Source: Cristatella mucedo (Eukaryota; Bryozoa; Phylactolaemata; Cristatellidae). From it: a DNA stretch of 60,000 bases. A model generated the notes under the pieces. The model was given only the letters and a program-made list of their open reading frames with translations. It was not told the origin of the DNA and did not search any database. The DNA is taken from positions 436,001 to 496,000 of the forward strand of contig WPIO01000049.1 in the NCBI GenBank assembly GCA_009760855.2, read 5' to 3'. Each line of letters begins with the position of its first letter. Positions within the stretch are counted from its first letter, which is position 1. A program made the translations under genes and the position numbers. Below are positions 14,606 to 28,000 of this stretch, in pieces.

Positions 14606-17600
14606 TGCGTGTGTGCTGTCTAAAGTGGAAAAAGTGCCAGAAATTCTTTTGAGTGAGACTGTCATGACGAGATTGAGACACAGCGCACCATACTAATTAC
14701 CCATATAAAAAGGTCATTCGGGAGCAGAAGAAGTATTATACTAATACAAAGAAACATCTGAAGCAAAGTGCATTTTAAAATGTTCTAATCAATGTTGGTG
14801 AATAGCGCCAAAAAAATTGCACAATCATCGAAGGCTAAAGCGCTTTTTATCTGGCACTGTGATGTTTCTGAAATTGCTTGTTTTGGCGACTTCTCTTAGC
14901 TCCCAAATTTGGAGACGATGGGAGTATTTAACAAACCCTGAGAGATGTGCAAAGCAAAGGGTATTTCTTCCTTTACGAAAGGAAACTTTCGGGACTGCAT
15001 TTGGCAGGTCGCAACAAGGTATGCTTTGCAGGAGCATACACGATTCCCTAGGAGCGTGTGCGTTTCTATATTAAGAAGCAGTTGCAACTCGGTACAATGG
15101 AAATGAGGAAGCAATGTGTGGTCGATCTAAGGTGACGAATGATCGGGGTGGCAGGGCCATACAAATGCAAACCTTGATGAATAGATTCGCTCCTTCAAAA
15201 AGTGCTGATTGGACACTGCAACATACGACAGAGCTCAAGCTGAGTGAATCAACCGTTCTCCAGAGGTTGCATCAGCAAAGTGTTCTCTACAGGATTTCCC
15301 GTCGTAAACATTTGGTTTATAAAAAAGTAAAAATTGGGCCTCCTGCAACGGGCTAGAGACTAGAGCCACTGAGCCGTGGCTGACTGGCAAAGAGTTGAGT
15401 GGACAGGTGAAACAGTTAGCCATTTTCTATTCTGGTAGGAAAGCATATGTAAAAGCAATGCATTGGTGAAGTGTACCATGGTGGCTGCCTTCATAAGATG
15501 GTGAAGTTCGGCAGTGTCGAGCTGATGATATGGCTTTTGCAGAGCTGCTTGTACCAGAACTTTCTAATGCGTAGGCGACATAATAAACTAGCATTACTTA
15601 GCCATCGTTAAAAATGTCGGTAATCCTAGTGTGATAGCCTCGAAAGATCTCGGTTTTATTTGGCAGCAGGTGACGATCTTTCGACAATCGTCATGATCAT
15701 GAGTGTCTTCCACTGACTGTATTGACATGGCCAAGCAGCAGCCCTGATCTTAACCCCGGCATAAACCTTTGGGATCCTTTGGAGCAAAGTCTAAGATCTT
15801 AAGATCAAATGAGCTACTTGCAGTTTATGCAGTCACACGGCCAGGTCGGATACCATTCGGGCAGTCATCCCTGGCTGCAATTCTCTTTCCATCCATACCC
15901 ACACATCCCTTACAATCCCTCCTCTCGTTCAGTGGTGAGGTGCACAGCTGCTGCATTTCTCTTCTCAGCTGCCGACGTATTGCTTGGATGTCAGGCCTTC
16001 CTCTCGGCTGGTCAGGCCAAGCTCTCGTAGATATAACGTCGAATAGTTCTGTCTTTTCATTCAGAGACTTTTGGCCGAATGTAATCTGTATTCCCTCTGC
16101 AGTTTCAGACCTGATAACTTGCTGCCACAAGCATTGGACAATAGCGATGCCATGACTTTGCTGTTCATTTTGCCACGGCTCATTTCAAGTCATTCTTCAC
16201 TGTTCCTACCCACCTCCGGATTGGCCCCGTAGCCTTTCTCCTCTTCATTGGCTGTGCTAGGATAACAATAATGTTATTGGCTCTTATATATAGCATCACA
16301 AGAGAACCCAAAGTCTTTCTAGGCACTTTGCATACACTGAAAAGCAAGTGTGTCATTATCTTAGTCATAGCATGTACAGGATCAGCACTCATAAGAAAAC
16401 AGAGGACGATTCACACGGACCAAGCAAATGCTATGAGGAACAGAAAAGGTGTTTTTCTTTAGGTTCTTTTCAGTTGCCGTCAAGTGAGGTGATGTCGTGA
16501 CGTCTGTCGGGAGTGAGTTCCAGGATTTGGGAGCATACAAGCATAAGGCACGGTCTGCAAAGGGTTTGAGACTGGTTCGAGGCACAGCCAAGAAGAGCAA
16601 GTGGTACATGCCTGGCCTGATCAGGAAATAGTTTGAATAGGTAACCTGGAGCGTAAGAGTAAAGGGACCTAAAAGTAAAAACCTTGAAGTTGATACGTTG
16701 CTTCACGGGGAGCCCGTGCAGCTTGGTGAGAAGTAGTATAATGAAGAAGTTTCGGCATTCACTACAGACAAGCAAACTGGCAGCCGAGCACAAACCACCG
16801 AGCTTTTGTATTGCACGATCAGAAAGGCCTGAGAATAGTGACTTACAGAAGTCTAGTTCCTAAAACGTTTACTGACAGCCAAATTCTCTCTGTGCTAAAC
16901 ACGTGCCACCCAGAAGCCATGCGACACACTATTGACAAGTTTTTTACCTCCCCCATTTGGAGATCCTGCTGCTCTTTTCTAAAGCCGTGCGACTTGGCAG
17001 GTCCCTTCTGACCTGCCTGCATTGAATTTTCTGCCAATGCTAAAAGCATGATCGGCCTGTGAAGGAAATCTTATCCAATCTGTAATAAGTACTGACCATG
17101 CATGTATCTCCATCTATAACTGCACAAAGGCACTGTGCATGTATGCATGTATGCCTGTTATGTCCGTCTGTAATTCCACAAAGACAAAGCAGGCACTATG
17201 CAGGAGGGTTTTATATAGCGCTCTAACAGCTCGAGCAGCTTTTGGTATGCTTTCGGTAGCCAACAGACTTCATCTCATGCCGCAAAGAGGAAGTGGGAAG
17301 CATAGCTGAGTCAGTTGAGGCAGTGACGAGCATGGAAATAGCAGCTCAGGACGGCGTGAAACGATGTTCCATAGTCAGCAACAGGAGAGTATATGTCGTT
17401 TCGTAAGAGTCGTGGAACGAGTTCCATATTCTATGATCTACAGAGCAAAATGTACGCCATTGGTGAACGGCTCTAGGCGGCCTCTTTAGTGCCTGCTAAA
17501 AAGAAGTGGAAGCTCTTGTTTGGTTGGAAACCTTGAATGCTCGCACCAACGGCGCTCTCCGAGATGAGCCTTCTTAACTACTCACCGAGTCCAGTAGAAA

Positions 17601-19795
17601 TAAATGCTTTCAACTCAACGGCTCGCTGTGCTAGGGCAGCTTTTCGCCGAGTTATTCGCGGAGCTGCATTTGTCGGTGCGATCTTGCTCTCTCGTGCGTG
17701 GCTTGCATGCACCGAGACTTGCGGGCTGCGCATCGGCTTCCGGCCGCTCCGCTCGGCTGCGATTGGCCGTGCAGAACGCTGAGCGCTGATCGGTCGTTCT
17801 CTCGGCGCCGTCAGGTGTGCACCAAGGGGCGGATTCACATCATGAAGTACCTGCACATCGAGGCCGTCAGAGAGGACAAGAAGCGAGCAGTGATGGGTGA
17901 CAGCAGCTGCATGTTTCGCCGCGACTTCAGTCGCAGCTCACTGCAGAAAGAGTAAGGGATTCTGACGACTTTCTCAGGGCGGCAGCTCTCTCTCTGTGCA
18001 GCGGCGCTGTGCCGAGCAACTGTAGCACTTCCGGCACCCTCCGGCTGCCGCCTCCGCCCCCTCAATGGGCGGTCACGCCCAGCTCAGCTCACCGTGCCTC
18101 GGTCGCGAAGCGCTTTGCTGCGCTCGATCGCCCTCCGAGTCAGAGCAGTCTGCCGGCGAGCGAATCGCGCATCCTCGCGAGAGAGCCGCCTCCTGATGGC
18201 TGGACGGGGCTCTCTCCCGGCCACGTAAACCTGCCACTCCGCCTTCTATCTGCCTGAAACCGACTGGCTGCGGGGCGCGAGCGGCGGTGGCGCTGCTCGC
18301 GCGATAGGCGCCGAGCGCTGGCGCTGCTCGGCGCCCAGGTAATTCGCATCCGGGTAATTCGCCGATCCTTTGCAGCTCAGACGTCGACGTTTCGCTGGGT
18401 AAGCGGGGAAGCTCGGCTTCGAGCATCGCCACCTTCTCGGGCTCGTCCTCCGGCGACCTGCGGTACAACGGAGGAGTCGGCGGCGTCGATGCGCAGGCCG
18501 CCGCCAGGTGGCTTTTGAATCCCGACGAGGCAAGGATGACGCTTGCGCCGCTGCTGCTGCCGTCGCCGCCGTTGTCTTTGCCGCCTCACCGTCGGTCGAT
18601 GCGTCATCGTCTGCCTTGTCTTGCTTCCCGTCAGCGGCGCCGCTGCCGAAGCGCGCCAAGCCCGTGGCGTGTGGGATTGCAGCTCTTCTCTGGCTGCCTC
18701 GAGCAAATGGCTCTTCGGCCTTTCCGGTCTCCGATTCCTTCGCAGCGCTGCCTTCATTTCGTCCGTGCATTTTTGCCAGAATCTGGCGATCGAGGTCGAT
18801 GCTGCAATGGCAGCCCTCAAGGCTGCCGAGAGCATGCGGGAGCAGCGCCAGGAGAGGCGACTCGAGCTGCAGCGGCGCACCTCGGGCCGCGAGACGCCGG
18901 CCTCCTCTGCCTCCACTGCCGGCAGCCGCTCGTCGCCCACCTCGGCGATTTCGGCGGCGACATCTGCCGGCCGGCTGCCGCCGCGAGCCTCTCAGCCGGT
19001 CGCCGCTGCTGCCGTGCCGGGCAGCGGACGCGCCATGCTCTACCAGGAAACGAACGGCGGCACTGCTGCGTCGCCAGCTTCGGCTGGTGGCGGCAGTGGC
19101 GGAAAGCAAGCGCCCGTGTCGCCAATCCAGCAGGATGACATGTTCTCCAAGGTTAGGCACTCAGCGCGTTAGGCCTGCCGTGAACGCCGCCGCCTGATTG
19201 CTCGCGGCAAGCGACTGTGCGAACTGTTCGTTCCAGCCATGCCAGCGATGTGTCAGCTGTTGATCGTGTTGCACTGTTGATCGTGTTGAGTGACTGAGCT
19301 GTGCAGGTGCCGTGCACAGCCTGCGCGCACGAAGCTTTGTGTCTGCGTGCAAAGCCGGAAGGGCGTCTGTGTGTCCGGCAGAAAGAGCGCATTTAGAGCT
19401 TGTAGCGCAGCCGTGGAGGCGGCTCCGAATGGGTCGAGGCAGAATATTGTAAACCGATACGCGTAGGCGGCGCTGCCAATGGAGGAAAGCACGCACTCGC
19501 GGTCTGGTGAAAGTAGCGCAGGCATGTGCACAGCCAGGACTTGGTGGCCGGCTCGCAGGCGCCCGGCTTGTCGAAATCCGGATGTGGCGTCAGAGGGGTC
19601 TGGCGATCGAGCTTCGCTGCCGCCTCCACACGGCTAACCTTCCTCGTGCATATCGTGTGCATGCTTGTGCTCCGATCCTTGTACCGTGTGCCCTCGGTGT
19701 CGTCGGGCGGCTGTGAAAACTTGCGTCACGTCGCGCCGAGTGCTGGCTGCTGTTGCACTTCTCGCAGTGCGAGTGCGCTTTGCCACGCCCAGCTC

Positions 19796-19850
<55 letters not shown>

Positions 19851-19852
19851 AG

Positions 19853-19884
<32 letters not shown>

Positions 19885-21775
19885 GGAGAGGAGAGAGAAA
19901 GAGAGAGGAGAGAGGGGAGGAGGGAGGGAGGGAGGGAGGGAGGGAGGGAGGGAGGGAGGAGGGAGGGGAGGGACGGACGGACGGACGGACGGACGGACGG
20001 ACGGGACGGACGGGACGGACGACGGACGGACGGACGGACGGACGGACGGACGGACGGACGGACGGACGGACGGACGGACGGACGGACGGACGGACGGACG
20101 GACGGACGGACGGACGGACGGACGGACGGACGGACGGACGGGACGGACGGACGGAGGGAGGGAGGGAGGGAGGGAGGGAGAGGGAGAGAGAGAGAGAGAG
20201 AGAGAGAAAAGGGAGATTTTCGTTGCCCTCATCCATTGTGCTGTTGTCGGTTCCTTATAGGCTAAGAGCTTACAGGTAACTGAAAGCCTGCCCGCCTGCC
20301 GCTGCGTCGTCCTCAGGTACACTCGTCAATGCGTAGCTGCCACCTTAGTATCGGCACGTGCACTCGCCGCGTCGTCGTCTTCCTCGGTTCCTATGTTCCC
20401 GCCGGTGCTCTGTTCTGTGAAGAGCGGCCGCTGGTCTGCGGCAGTTGAAAGTTTATCACGATCACGGGCAGCTGTTGCTATGAATTCGCCACCTCCGTCT
20501 TGGCACTGCTGTGCTGCACAGTATAGGCTGTGTATGTAACCGCCCGAGCTCCTACTGCTAAGAGCCGGCGTGCCTGGCGTCTGCGAGAGCACTGCTCTTG
20601 TCTCAGCGTGCCGCCTATGTCGCGTCTGCCGCTAGCGCTCGCAGCCGCCGCCTTGGGTCTCGTCTCGTCCGTGCCGTGATGCGAGCGCCCACCGTGTGTG
20701 CTTCGCTTGTGTCGCACCCACTTTGCCTGCCGCAGCGCTTGCGTGCGTCGTGCGAGGGGCACTGCACACTTTTCGTGGCCGCTGTGCGCCGTTCTTGTCT
20801 AATGAACGGTCTGCTTTTAACTGCTGTGTTTGGTCCCTCCCCCTCCATCAGGCTGCCCTGCTCAGTCTTGTTGGCAATGCTAATCGTACCTTTCTTTGCT
20901 CGACGCTTGTGCAGCACTTCGGGCACGTGCGTTTGGAATGAGCGTGCTCGATGGCGTGCGTGCAGTTTCTTAAAGTAGCAGCGCTCATGGCTCTTGCGCT
21001 GATGATTGAATAGCTGCGTGAATTTTTTGTGGGCACTTGCTTTGGGTCTAGATGCGTTCTGTGCAATGTATTCACCGATGGGGTGACCTTTGCACTCGGC
21101 GGCTAGATGCGATTCATTTTTATGTTTTTCGTTGCGCTGGGCATTTGCTGTTCCTCACGTCCACACTCGCTCCGCTGGTGAAGCCGCTCTGATTGAACTA
21201 CGCATTGTTTGTCTGTCTGTCTCAGTCGACTCGCTTTGCAGCCATCTGTGGCTAGCCTACGAGGTCGGCAGCGCACGTCCCCGTAATGCTTGCATCAGGA
21301 AGTCAGTCGTCTTGACGCCCCTTTTGCAATGCCATTAGTATTGGTCGAAATCGGCTCTGTTTGAACTGTCGAGCTTAACTTCAAAGTGCACCCGACAATC
21401 ATGATGGTTCCGATTCCTCTACGACGTATTGGTGCACCGTTGCTCTCGCCTTCTGCTCGTGTCTGCAACGCCCCTCGGGGGGGGGGGGTTGGGGCTTGCC
21501 TGCAGCACCAGACAGGTTAGCTAGAGCCGTGGTCAAGGTGTGCACCAGCGGCAGCAGCCTTTTCGCCAGCCCGATTTCGTGTATCGCACGTTTTTCTTCG
21601 TCCAGGGCTCACCTGTCCCTCATCGTCTTTGTGCATGAGCTTGTCCCCATAGCTCTGTTGCAAGCGGTTGTAGGACATTCCCCCCTGGACTCCCCCCCTG
21701 GTGGACTCTAGGACATTTCCCCCCCCCCCGTAGGACATTTCCCCCTATGTTGATGAATGTATAACTAAAAATACA

Positions 21776-21835
<60 letters not shown>

Positions 21836-21864
21836 ATAGAGCGCGAACCTCATCTGATCGTGCA

Positions 21865-21946
<82 letters not shown>

Positions 21947-24900
21947 TGATCAGATGAGGTTCACGCTCTATTAAAATAAAGTCAACTCAGTATAATTAGA
22001 AGAATGGCAGAGGTTGCAGCGGCTGCAGTAGCAGTGAGCTATACAGTTCGGTCCCACGGAAGTTCGGTCTTGCTCGACGCCGCCAGGCACTTGTTCGTAC
22101 TCGTCAAAGCAGGCTCGCTACGGCCACTTGTTTCTGCAAATGAGCACTAAGCCTCCGGTCTACTGAGTATAACTCGAGCTCAAGAGATTTAGTTACGCAC
22201 TAATTAAAGCGAATACCAGCAAGGGTGGATCTAGGCTGCGGAGGCGCAGCCCTCCCTAAGCCCCAAACACTAAACCCCAAACTCTAAATCCTAAACCCTA
22301 AAAACGCTGAACCCTAAAAACCCTAAACGCTAAACCCTAAAAAAACGCTAAACCCTAATAACCCTGAACACAAAACCATATACGGGAATGATCTACCCCT
22401 GGGGAATGTCCGTAACCAGTTGCAAGCGAGTGGCATTTTTTCCTCGAGTGTCACTCGTTCGAGCGGCCAGTCTGTCCTCATCTGGCCGCATCTTCTTGGC
22501 GGAAGTATCCGCGTACAGCCACGAGGGTCCTGCTAGCCTTTTCTGGCCGCCTGCTTTTCTGCTCGACCAGCAGCGACGCTGCTTTATCTTCCCCTGCAGA
22601 CTCTTTCGTTGCCTTTGCCCTTGGGTTGTGTGCGCCGCAGCGCCCCCTTCGCTTCGTCATCGAAGCGCCGGCAGCTGCTGCCCTAGCCGGCCCGGCCCGG
22701 CTAGCGATGGCCGCCGTGGTAGCCTGCCGCCGTCGGGCCGTCCTTGGGTTTTCCCCGTGCCTCTCGACCCCCCATGTTTCGGTACGTGCAAGTTCAGGAG
22801 CTTCGTGCTGATTGAAGGCAACAATGGGTTGCAGGAGGTGCAGCGGAAGAAGGCCGACTACGAGCAGAAGAAAAAGCGTGCCGAGCAGATCAAGCAGGAG
22901 GGAATGGCAGACCGGAAGAGGCAGAGCCCGATGGTCCCAGCCGGCGCTGCTGCGGGCCCTGCTAACGCCGACGAAGGGTGGCTTCGCTTGACTGCGGCTC
23001 AGCAGCCCTCAGCTGCTAGCCGCTCTGGAAGGTGAGTGTAGCCAGCAGCAGCAGCCACAGGCGATGCCACTTCCGGTCATGCCTAGTTTCATCACGCCAG
23101 ACCGAAAGTCAGCAGCCCCGCATTAGCTTCCGGCATGCCTAGTTTCTGGTTTAGTTTCCCAAACATTACCTGTTTGCTCAGCTGCCGGAGAAGCCGACTG
23201 GGAAATCCTATTTGTTCGTTGCCATGGTGCCCAAGTGGTAGCTAATGGCGATGATGGATGTGATGGGCGAGGGGGCTGCTGCATACTGTGCTGCATGTGC
23301 AAACACTATTCGGCACTTGGTGTGGAGGGGAGGCGGGTGCTTTTTATATGTGCTGATATTGTTTGGCAGTTGTTGCTGGGTGTTGGGGGATTTGATATTT
23401 CGACCTACCGGGCAACAGATTATCTCGGCTTTGCCAAACATTTCCTACCGTCCACCACCAACGTCCACGGCATCACTGGCCTTAGGTCTGCGTTTTTGCT
23501 GTGCTCAGAGACGTTGCGTAGAGACTTCACGGTTTCATTCGAATAGGCAGCCAATATCAGATTTCTGTAGTGCCCAAAAGAACCTCTATGGTCTTCCAGG
23601 TGAGGCAGATGCTTTATAACAACAACAACAATAATAATAATAATAGTTAAGAGCCATTTAAATGGCACCCATAAGACATAAGAAAACTAAACAAATCTAG
23701 GCACTTTACATATGTTTTAAAGGAAGATCAATTGAGTAGTGATAATATATACAGTGTCAGTACCCGAAAGCACACATAGGGCAATCCACACGGACCGAGC
23801 AAATACTGTAAGGAACATGTGGGTTTTCAACTTCTTTTTAACCTTCAACTTATGCTGTAAGGAGCATTTGAGTTTTCAACTTTTTTTAACCTTTAAATTA
23901 AAGATTATCGCAATGTCAGTCGGGAATCAGCTGTCGGCTTTGGGAGCATGCAAAGTGAAGGTACAGTACAGTCTACAAAGGATTGTAGGTCGATTATATG
24001 CACAGCCAAACAACTTCATATAGAACTGTGAGTAGTAAAATTAGAAACAATGAAGTATTTCCGATAGGAATGGGATGTCAGCGAAAGGGTATCAAAGGGC
24101 AGAAGTTGCGAAACAGCTTTTTAAAGTCGATACATAGCTTGATCGGGAGCTGGTGAAGGTCGATTAGAAAAGATTTAATATGGCAGCTATGGTGTTCACT
24201 TCAAACAACCCTAGGTGCGGAGTTTTGCTTAACTGAGCGGCTCATTGCACATATGAGAAGACCTGCTAGTAGTGAAAGACAAGTCGTGATGTAAGAAATG
24301 CATAAACCAGCTTGGGTGTGGTATCCAAATGTAAACAGGCCCACATGTTTGCAATGGTGCATAGCTGAAAATAGGCAGACACGATGTGTAGTGCTGATGT
24401 GATTATTTAATGAAGGTCACTTGGGAATAGGGCACCTAGATTGCGTGCAGATGCTACCAGCGATATTTTGGCCTTGCCCGCGTTGAGGGTTAGGCTTTCC
24501 AATTACTGAGTGACGCTAGCTTTGTCTATACTTAATACGTTGGTTTTATCGTCATTTAAGTTGAGGAGTTGACTGCCGTCCAAGTGGGAATGCCTGCAAT
24601 TGAGGGTGCAAGGCATTTGGAGAGAATTTGTCGTGCTAGAAGGCAAGCGGTATCAAAGCAAAGGTACAGCTGTGTACACCGTGCATAAAATGTAAGCCTT
24701 TAAGTTCTTATTCAGCGATTACATAGGCAAGAAGAAGAGCCAGTAGAAGTGGACCAAGCACAGATCGCTGGGGTGCCCCAATAGTTAAAAAGCTTCCAGG
24801 CAGATGATTGTTGTCCATTGGCATCAACACTATGCAATTACACCACTGAAATAGGTCCTAAGCCATTGCAGTGCAGATCTGGCAATTCCCAGGCAAGATG

Positions 24901-25009
24901 ATATTCACTCAAGAAGTGCTTGGTGATCAATTGTATACAATACTGCCGAATGATTCAGTAGAACTAGCTGAAAGTCTCTAACCAAACCAGCATCCCTGAA
25001 TGGGTTGCT

Positions 25010-25045
<36 letters not shown>

Positions 25046-28000
25046 CATTTGATATAGCACCCTCAGAGAACTCAATCTCTTTCTGTGCACTTTGCATTTG
25101 CTGCAAAGGATATACAGTCGAAACGGTGTTTACTCAGTGGACTTATAGCTCTAAAACCTTGCTGTAACTTGCTAGGTTTGAAATTTTGGTTAAAGTGCTT
25201 GGTTGGTCCGCTACTCTTTCGATTGCCTTGGATTGGAGCAGCAATAGGGTGACTGAGCTGAAGTAGCCTACGCTCTTTTGGTCTAGTGTCGACTTTCTAA
25301 TGAGTCGTCTAAGAATAGCCTTTTTGAAGGATACAGGGACAAGACCTAAGGTATGGACAAATTTATTCTGTTAATTATGCAGACCTGCTGCAAATCTATG
25401 CAGATTGTTTTGAGAAGAGTGGTGTTGATCTAGGGCAGGGGTCGGCAAACATTGTCGGACCACTAGGTTATTTCAGGAGGTCAAGAAGGCAGCTCTTGGC
25501 CAGAAGAAACAATGTGTCCAAGGAAAGGTTTTTTATTTGAAATTACAGTACGATCAATGGGAAGCATGATGCTGCATGTTCTCAGCGAGAGATAGAATAT
25601 CAGTTTGTAATGATGAGTTCAGCAACACAATGTTATTAACGTGATTGTCCGTGAGCTGAGAGTTCAGCTTGTTCTTACAAAACTTCATCTTGGAGAACAG
25701 CTGCTCACAACAGTAAGGGCTGCGAAAAATAGCGATCACATGCTTGGCACGGGCTAACAAGCATCGCAAACTGAGCATATTGCAGTTGGCGGTAGAAGTA
25801 AATAAGAGTAGTGCAATAAGACAACTTGGACAAGAGAACATTCGAATCCTGCAGCTCAATCAACCCCAACTATACACCAGAGGGGGCGTCATCACAGGGA
25901 AACTGAAAGTGAGTGCTGGCGATCTTGAATTCTTGGGAGTGAGACCTCACAAGTACAGTAACAGTAAAGCAAGGAGAGAATTCTTCCCTCGTGGTTGAAA
26001 GCACAATGTTGCATTCTTCGGTGTCACCGAGGGCTGCATCACACTCTGCGAGGTCCAGGAAGTGGACATAGTCACCCTTATACAGCTATTTCTCCCATAG
26101 AGTCAGCTTTGCTTCGAATCCCTGCACTTGGGCTTCCATTTTCCTGCTGAGCAAATTGCATACTTGCATCCTCAGGCCAAGGATGGAAAAACTCGATTTT
26201 TTTTTGCCCGAAAAATCTAGTTATTGGTATTAAAGGAATGAACCCGGTTTTCCGAACAAAACCTGGTTTTATTTTGGCATGTCGCCACACTTAGTCGACG
26301 CTGCCGGGCGAATCATCACTGCTGAGCATGGCGGGGCTGACTAATGCGTTTTTCTCGGCGTTCAGTGTGTCGTTACTGTTGACGTTGGACGTTGTAAAGA
26401 AAACCGGGAATGGCGGCTACTTCCGACCACAGAATGGCGGCTACTTCCGACCACAGAATGACGGGCAAATTGCCATTTGCCATCAGCCCCCCCCCCCCCC
26501 CCGAGAGCAGAACGAACAGCACGACTGACGCGAAGTTGTCATGGCAGCTGGGCCCAGTCCGAATGCCCGATGCCACTAAAATGGGCTATGTGAAAAATCC
26601 CGACTTAACTTTAATAAAACCGGATTTGGGCAGGATCAAGGTGGTCGGGTTTCGCATAAAAAATGATTAAAACCCGATTGATTAAAACCGAGCCTTGCCA
26701 CCCATGCTTCAGGTTAAGTTCGTTAAGGTGAGAGCTGACATCGGTGAGGACGCCGAACCGACAGAGCCAACCCGTGTCAGAAAACTTTTGAAAGCCCGCG
26801 AGGGCCCCTCCAACTGACTAAGAAACCGATCTCGTGGGGAAGACGTGCTTCAAGACGCTGTCTTGACTGAGCCAGCAAGCCTCAGTATGGCAACGCAGCT
26901 TGCCGTAATCAGCCTCTGCAGCTTCACACACACACACGTGCTTGAAGATGCTGTGGTTGAGAGGATGAGCAAGCACTGCGTTCACTAATTTCACCACCGC
27001 AGACGTACACTCGAGCGAAAAAAATCATCGCCTTATGGCCACTGCTGCTATGGCTGTAAATGTATTCGGGTAATAAAGTGTTTTATACAATGCATGGCAT
27101 ATTAAATGTATGCAAAGCATGGGATAATACTTGTCGACTACCAAAAAATAAACACATGCTTTTGTTGTGCATGTATTTAGTGTTACGTCATCCCACCATA
27201 TTCTTAACGAACTTTCTAGACTGGCCAGGCATAAAGGTCACAAGCTTCTGCATCGGCTGTTCCGCTGCAGAACATTTTGCCGAGCCTGGGTTTTACTGAA
27301 AAGGTCAGCTGCATGTCTAGGCCGAATACGTCGCCTTAGCTGCATGTCGGTATCACTCCATAGTTGTTCTATGTGGCTCAAACCAGGCGACTGGCTGGGC
27401 CACTGCATAAGCACTAAACAAGGATTCGTCCATTCGTCCTTCATGGGCCTGGGAGTTGGCACAAGGTCGTTATCGTGCTGCCAAATGTAACCACACACAA
27501 GTACAGTATTTAGCTTTGAAGTCCGACTTGCTTGACATACAATAACTTGAATAAATTACTTTTTGAAAAATCCTTGTTTGGTGCTGTTGCAGTGGCCCAG
27601 CCACTTGCCTAATTTGAACCATGTAGAACGACTATGGAGCAATAATGGATAATAATAAATGGATAATAATAAATGGATAATAATAAATGGATAATAATAA
27701 ATGGATAATAATAAATGGATAATAATGGACTCACTAAGGCTGGCTGGCTGGCTGTTGGGCCTCTACCTGTAGTTGACCTTTTCCGGAAAACTCTGGTGGT
27801 ATAGAGCGGTCATTAATTGTTGTCGACAGTTAGCGACAGCGTGCAGTTGTTGTAAGCTTGCCTTGCCGACATTCGTTCCTGGGTGTCGGAAAACTTCTTG
27901 AAACTAAACGACGATAAAACCGAATTGCTGCTCGTAGGACACCCTAAGCATGTGGCTGGATTAAAAGGCTTTGCTCTTCCAATAGGTGATGCTGTTGTGC

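Larger units (their letters stand above)
21667..22418. mobile_element. Non-autonomous DNA element with 10-bp target duplication
   Basis: gttgcaagcg occurs at 21657-21666 and again at 22419-22428. Inside lie matching inverted ends (gttgtaggacattcccc on the left, and the reverse complement of ggggaatgtccgtaac on the right). The body holds three copies of a taggacatttcccc unit, an (AC)n run, an AT-cored palindrome and a CCCTAAA tract. No transposase is present. The superfamily is unknown; the 10-bp duplication would suit Mutator-like elements. Confidence 0.8.
25436..27030 (-). pseudogene. Decayed hAT transposase, split by an insertion
   Basis: On the - strand: VKLVNAVLAHPLNHSIFKH, KLRCHTEACWLSQDSVLKHV, FGVLTDVSSHLNELNLK (26.7-27.0 kb). 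After the inserted element, NLLSRKMEAQVQGFEAKL, YVHFLDLAECD, then YCCEQLFSKMKFCKNKL and the dimerisation tail to about 25555. The low-coordinate end shows a hAT-type terminus, caggggtcggcaaac, at 25436. The order and motifs fit hAT transposases of the GTF2IRD2/ZBED-related lineage. Several stops and shifts are present, and the N-terminus and the other terminus are missing. Confidence 0.85.

Noticed and set aside
15825-16130. 101-codon - strand frame overlapping the Tc1 remnant end
   Set aside because: It has no recognised motif and its opposite strand is the decayed transposon 3' side. It was kept out because only composition supports it.
18246-19160. 304-codon Arg/Ala-rich frame on the - strand
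   Set aside because: It is antisense to LRCH exons f and g, in GC-rich DNA where stop codons are rare. No domain is present, and the + strand has consistent splice phases.
19526-20322. Long reading frames of TDGR, VRPS and EREREK repeats on both strands
   Set aside because: They are produced entirely by the layered microsatellite; all frames stay open and no flanking domain exists.
27647-27728. CRISPR-like or regulatory array
   Set aside because: The unit is 14 bp with no spacers; it is a simple minisatellite in a eukaryotic genome.
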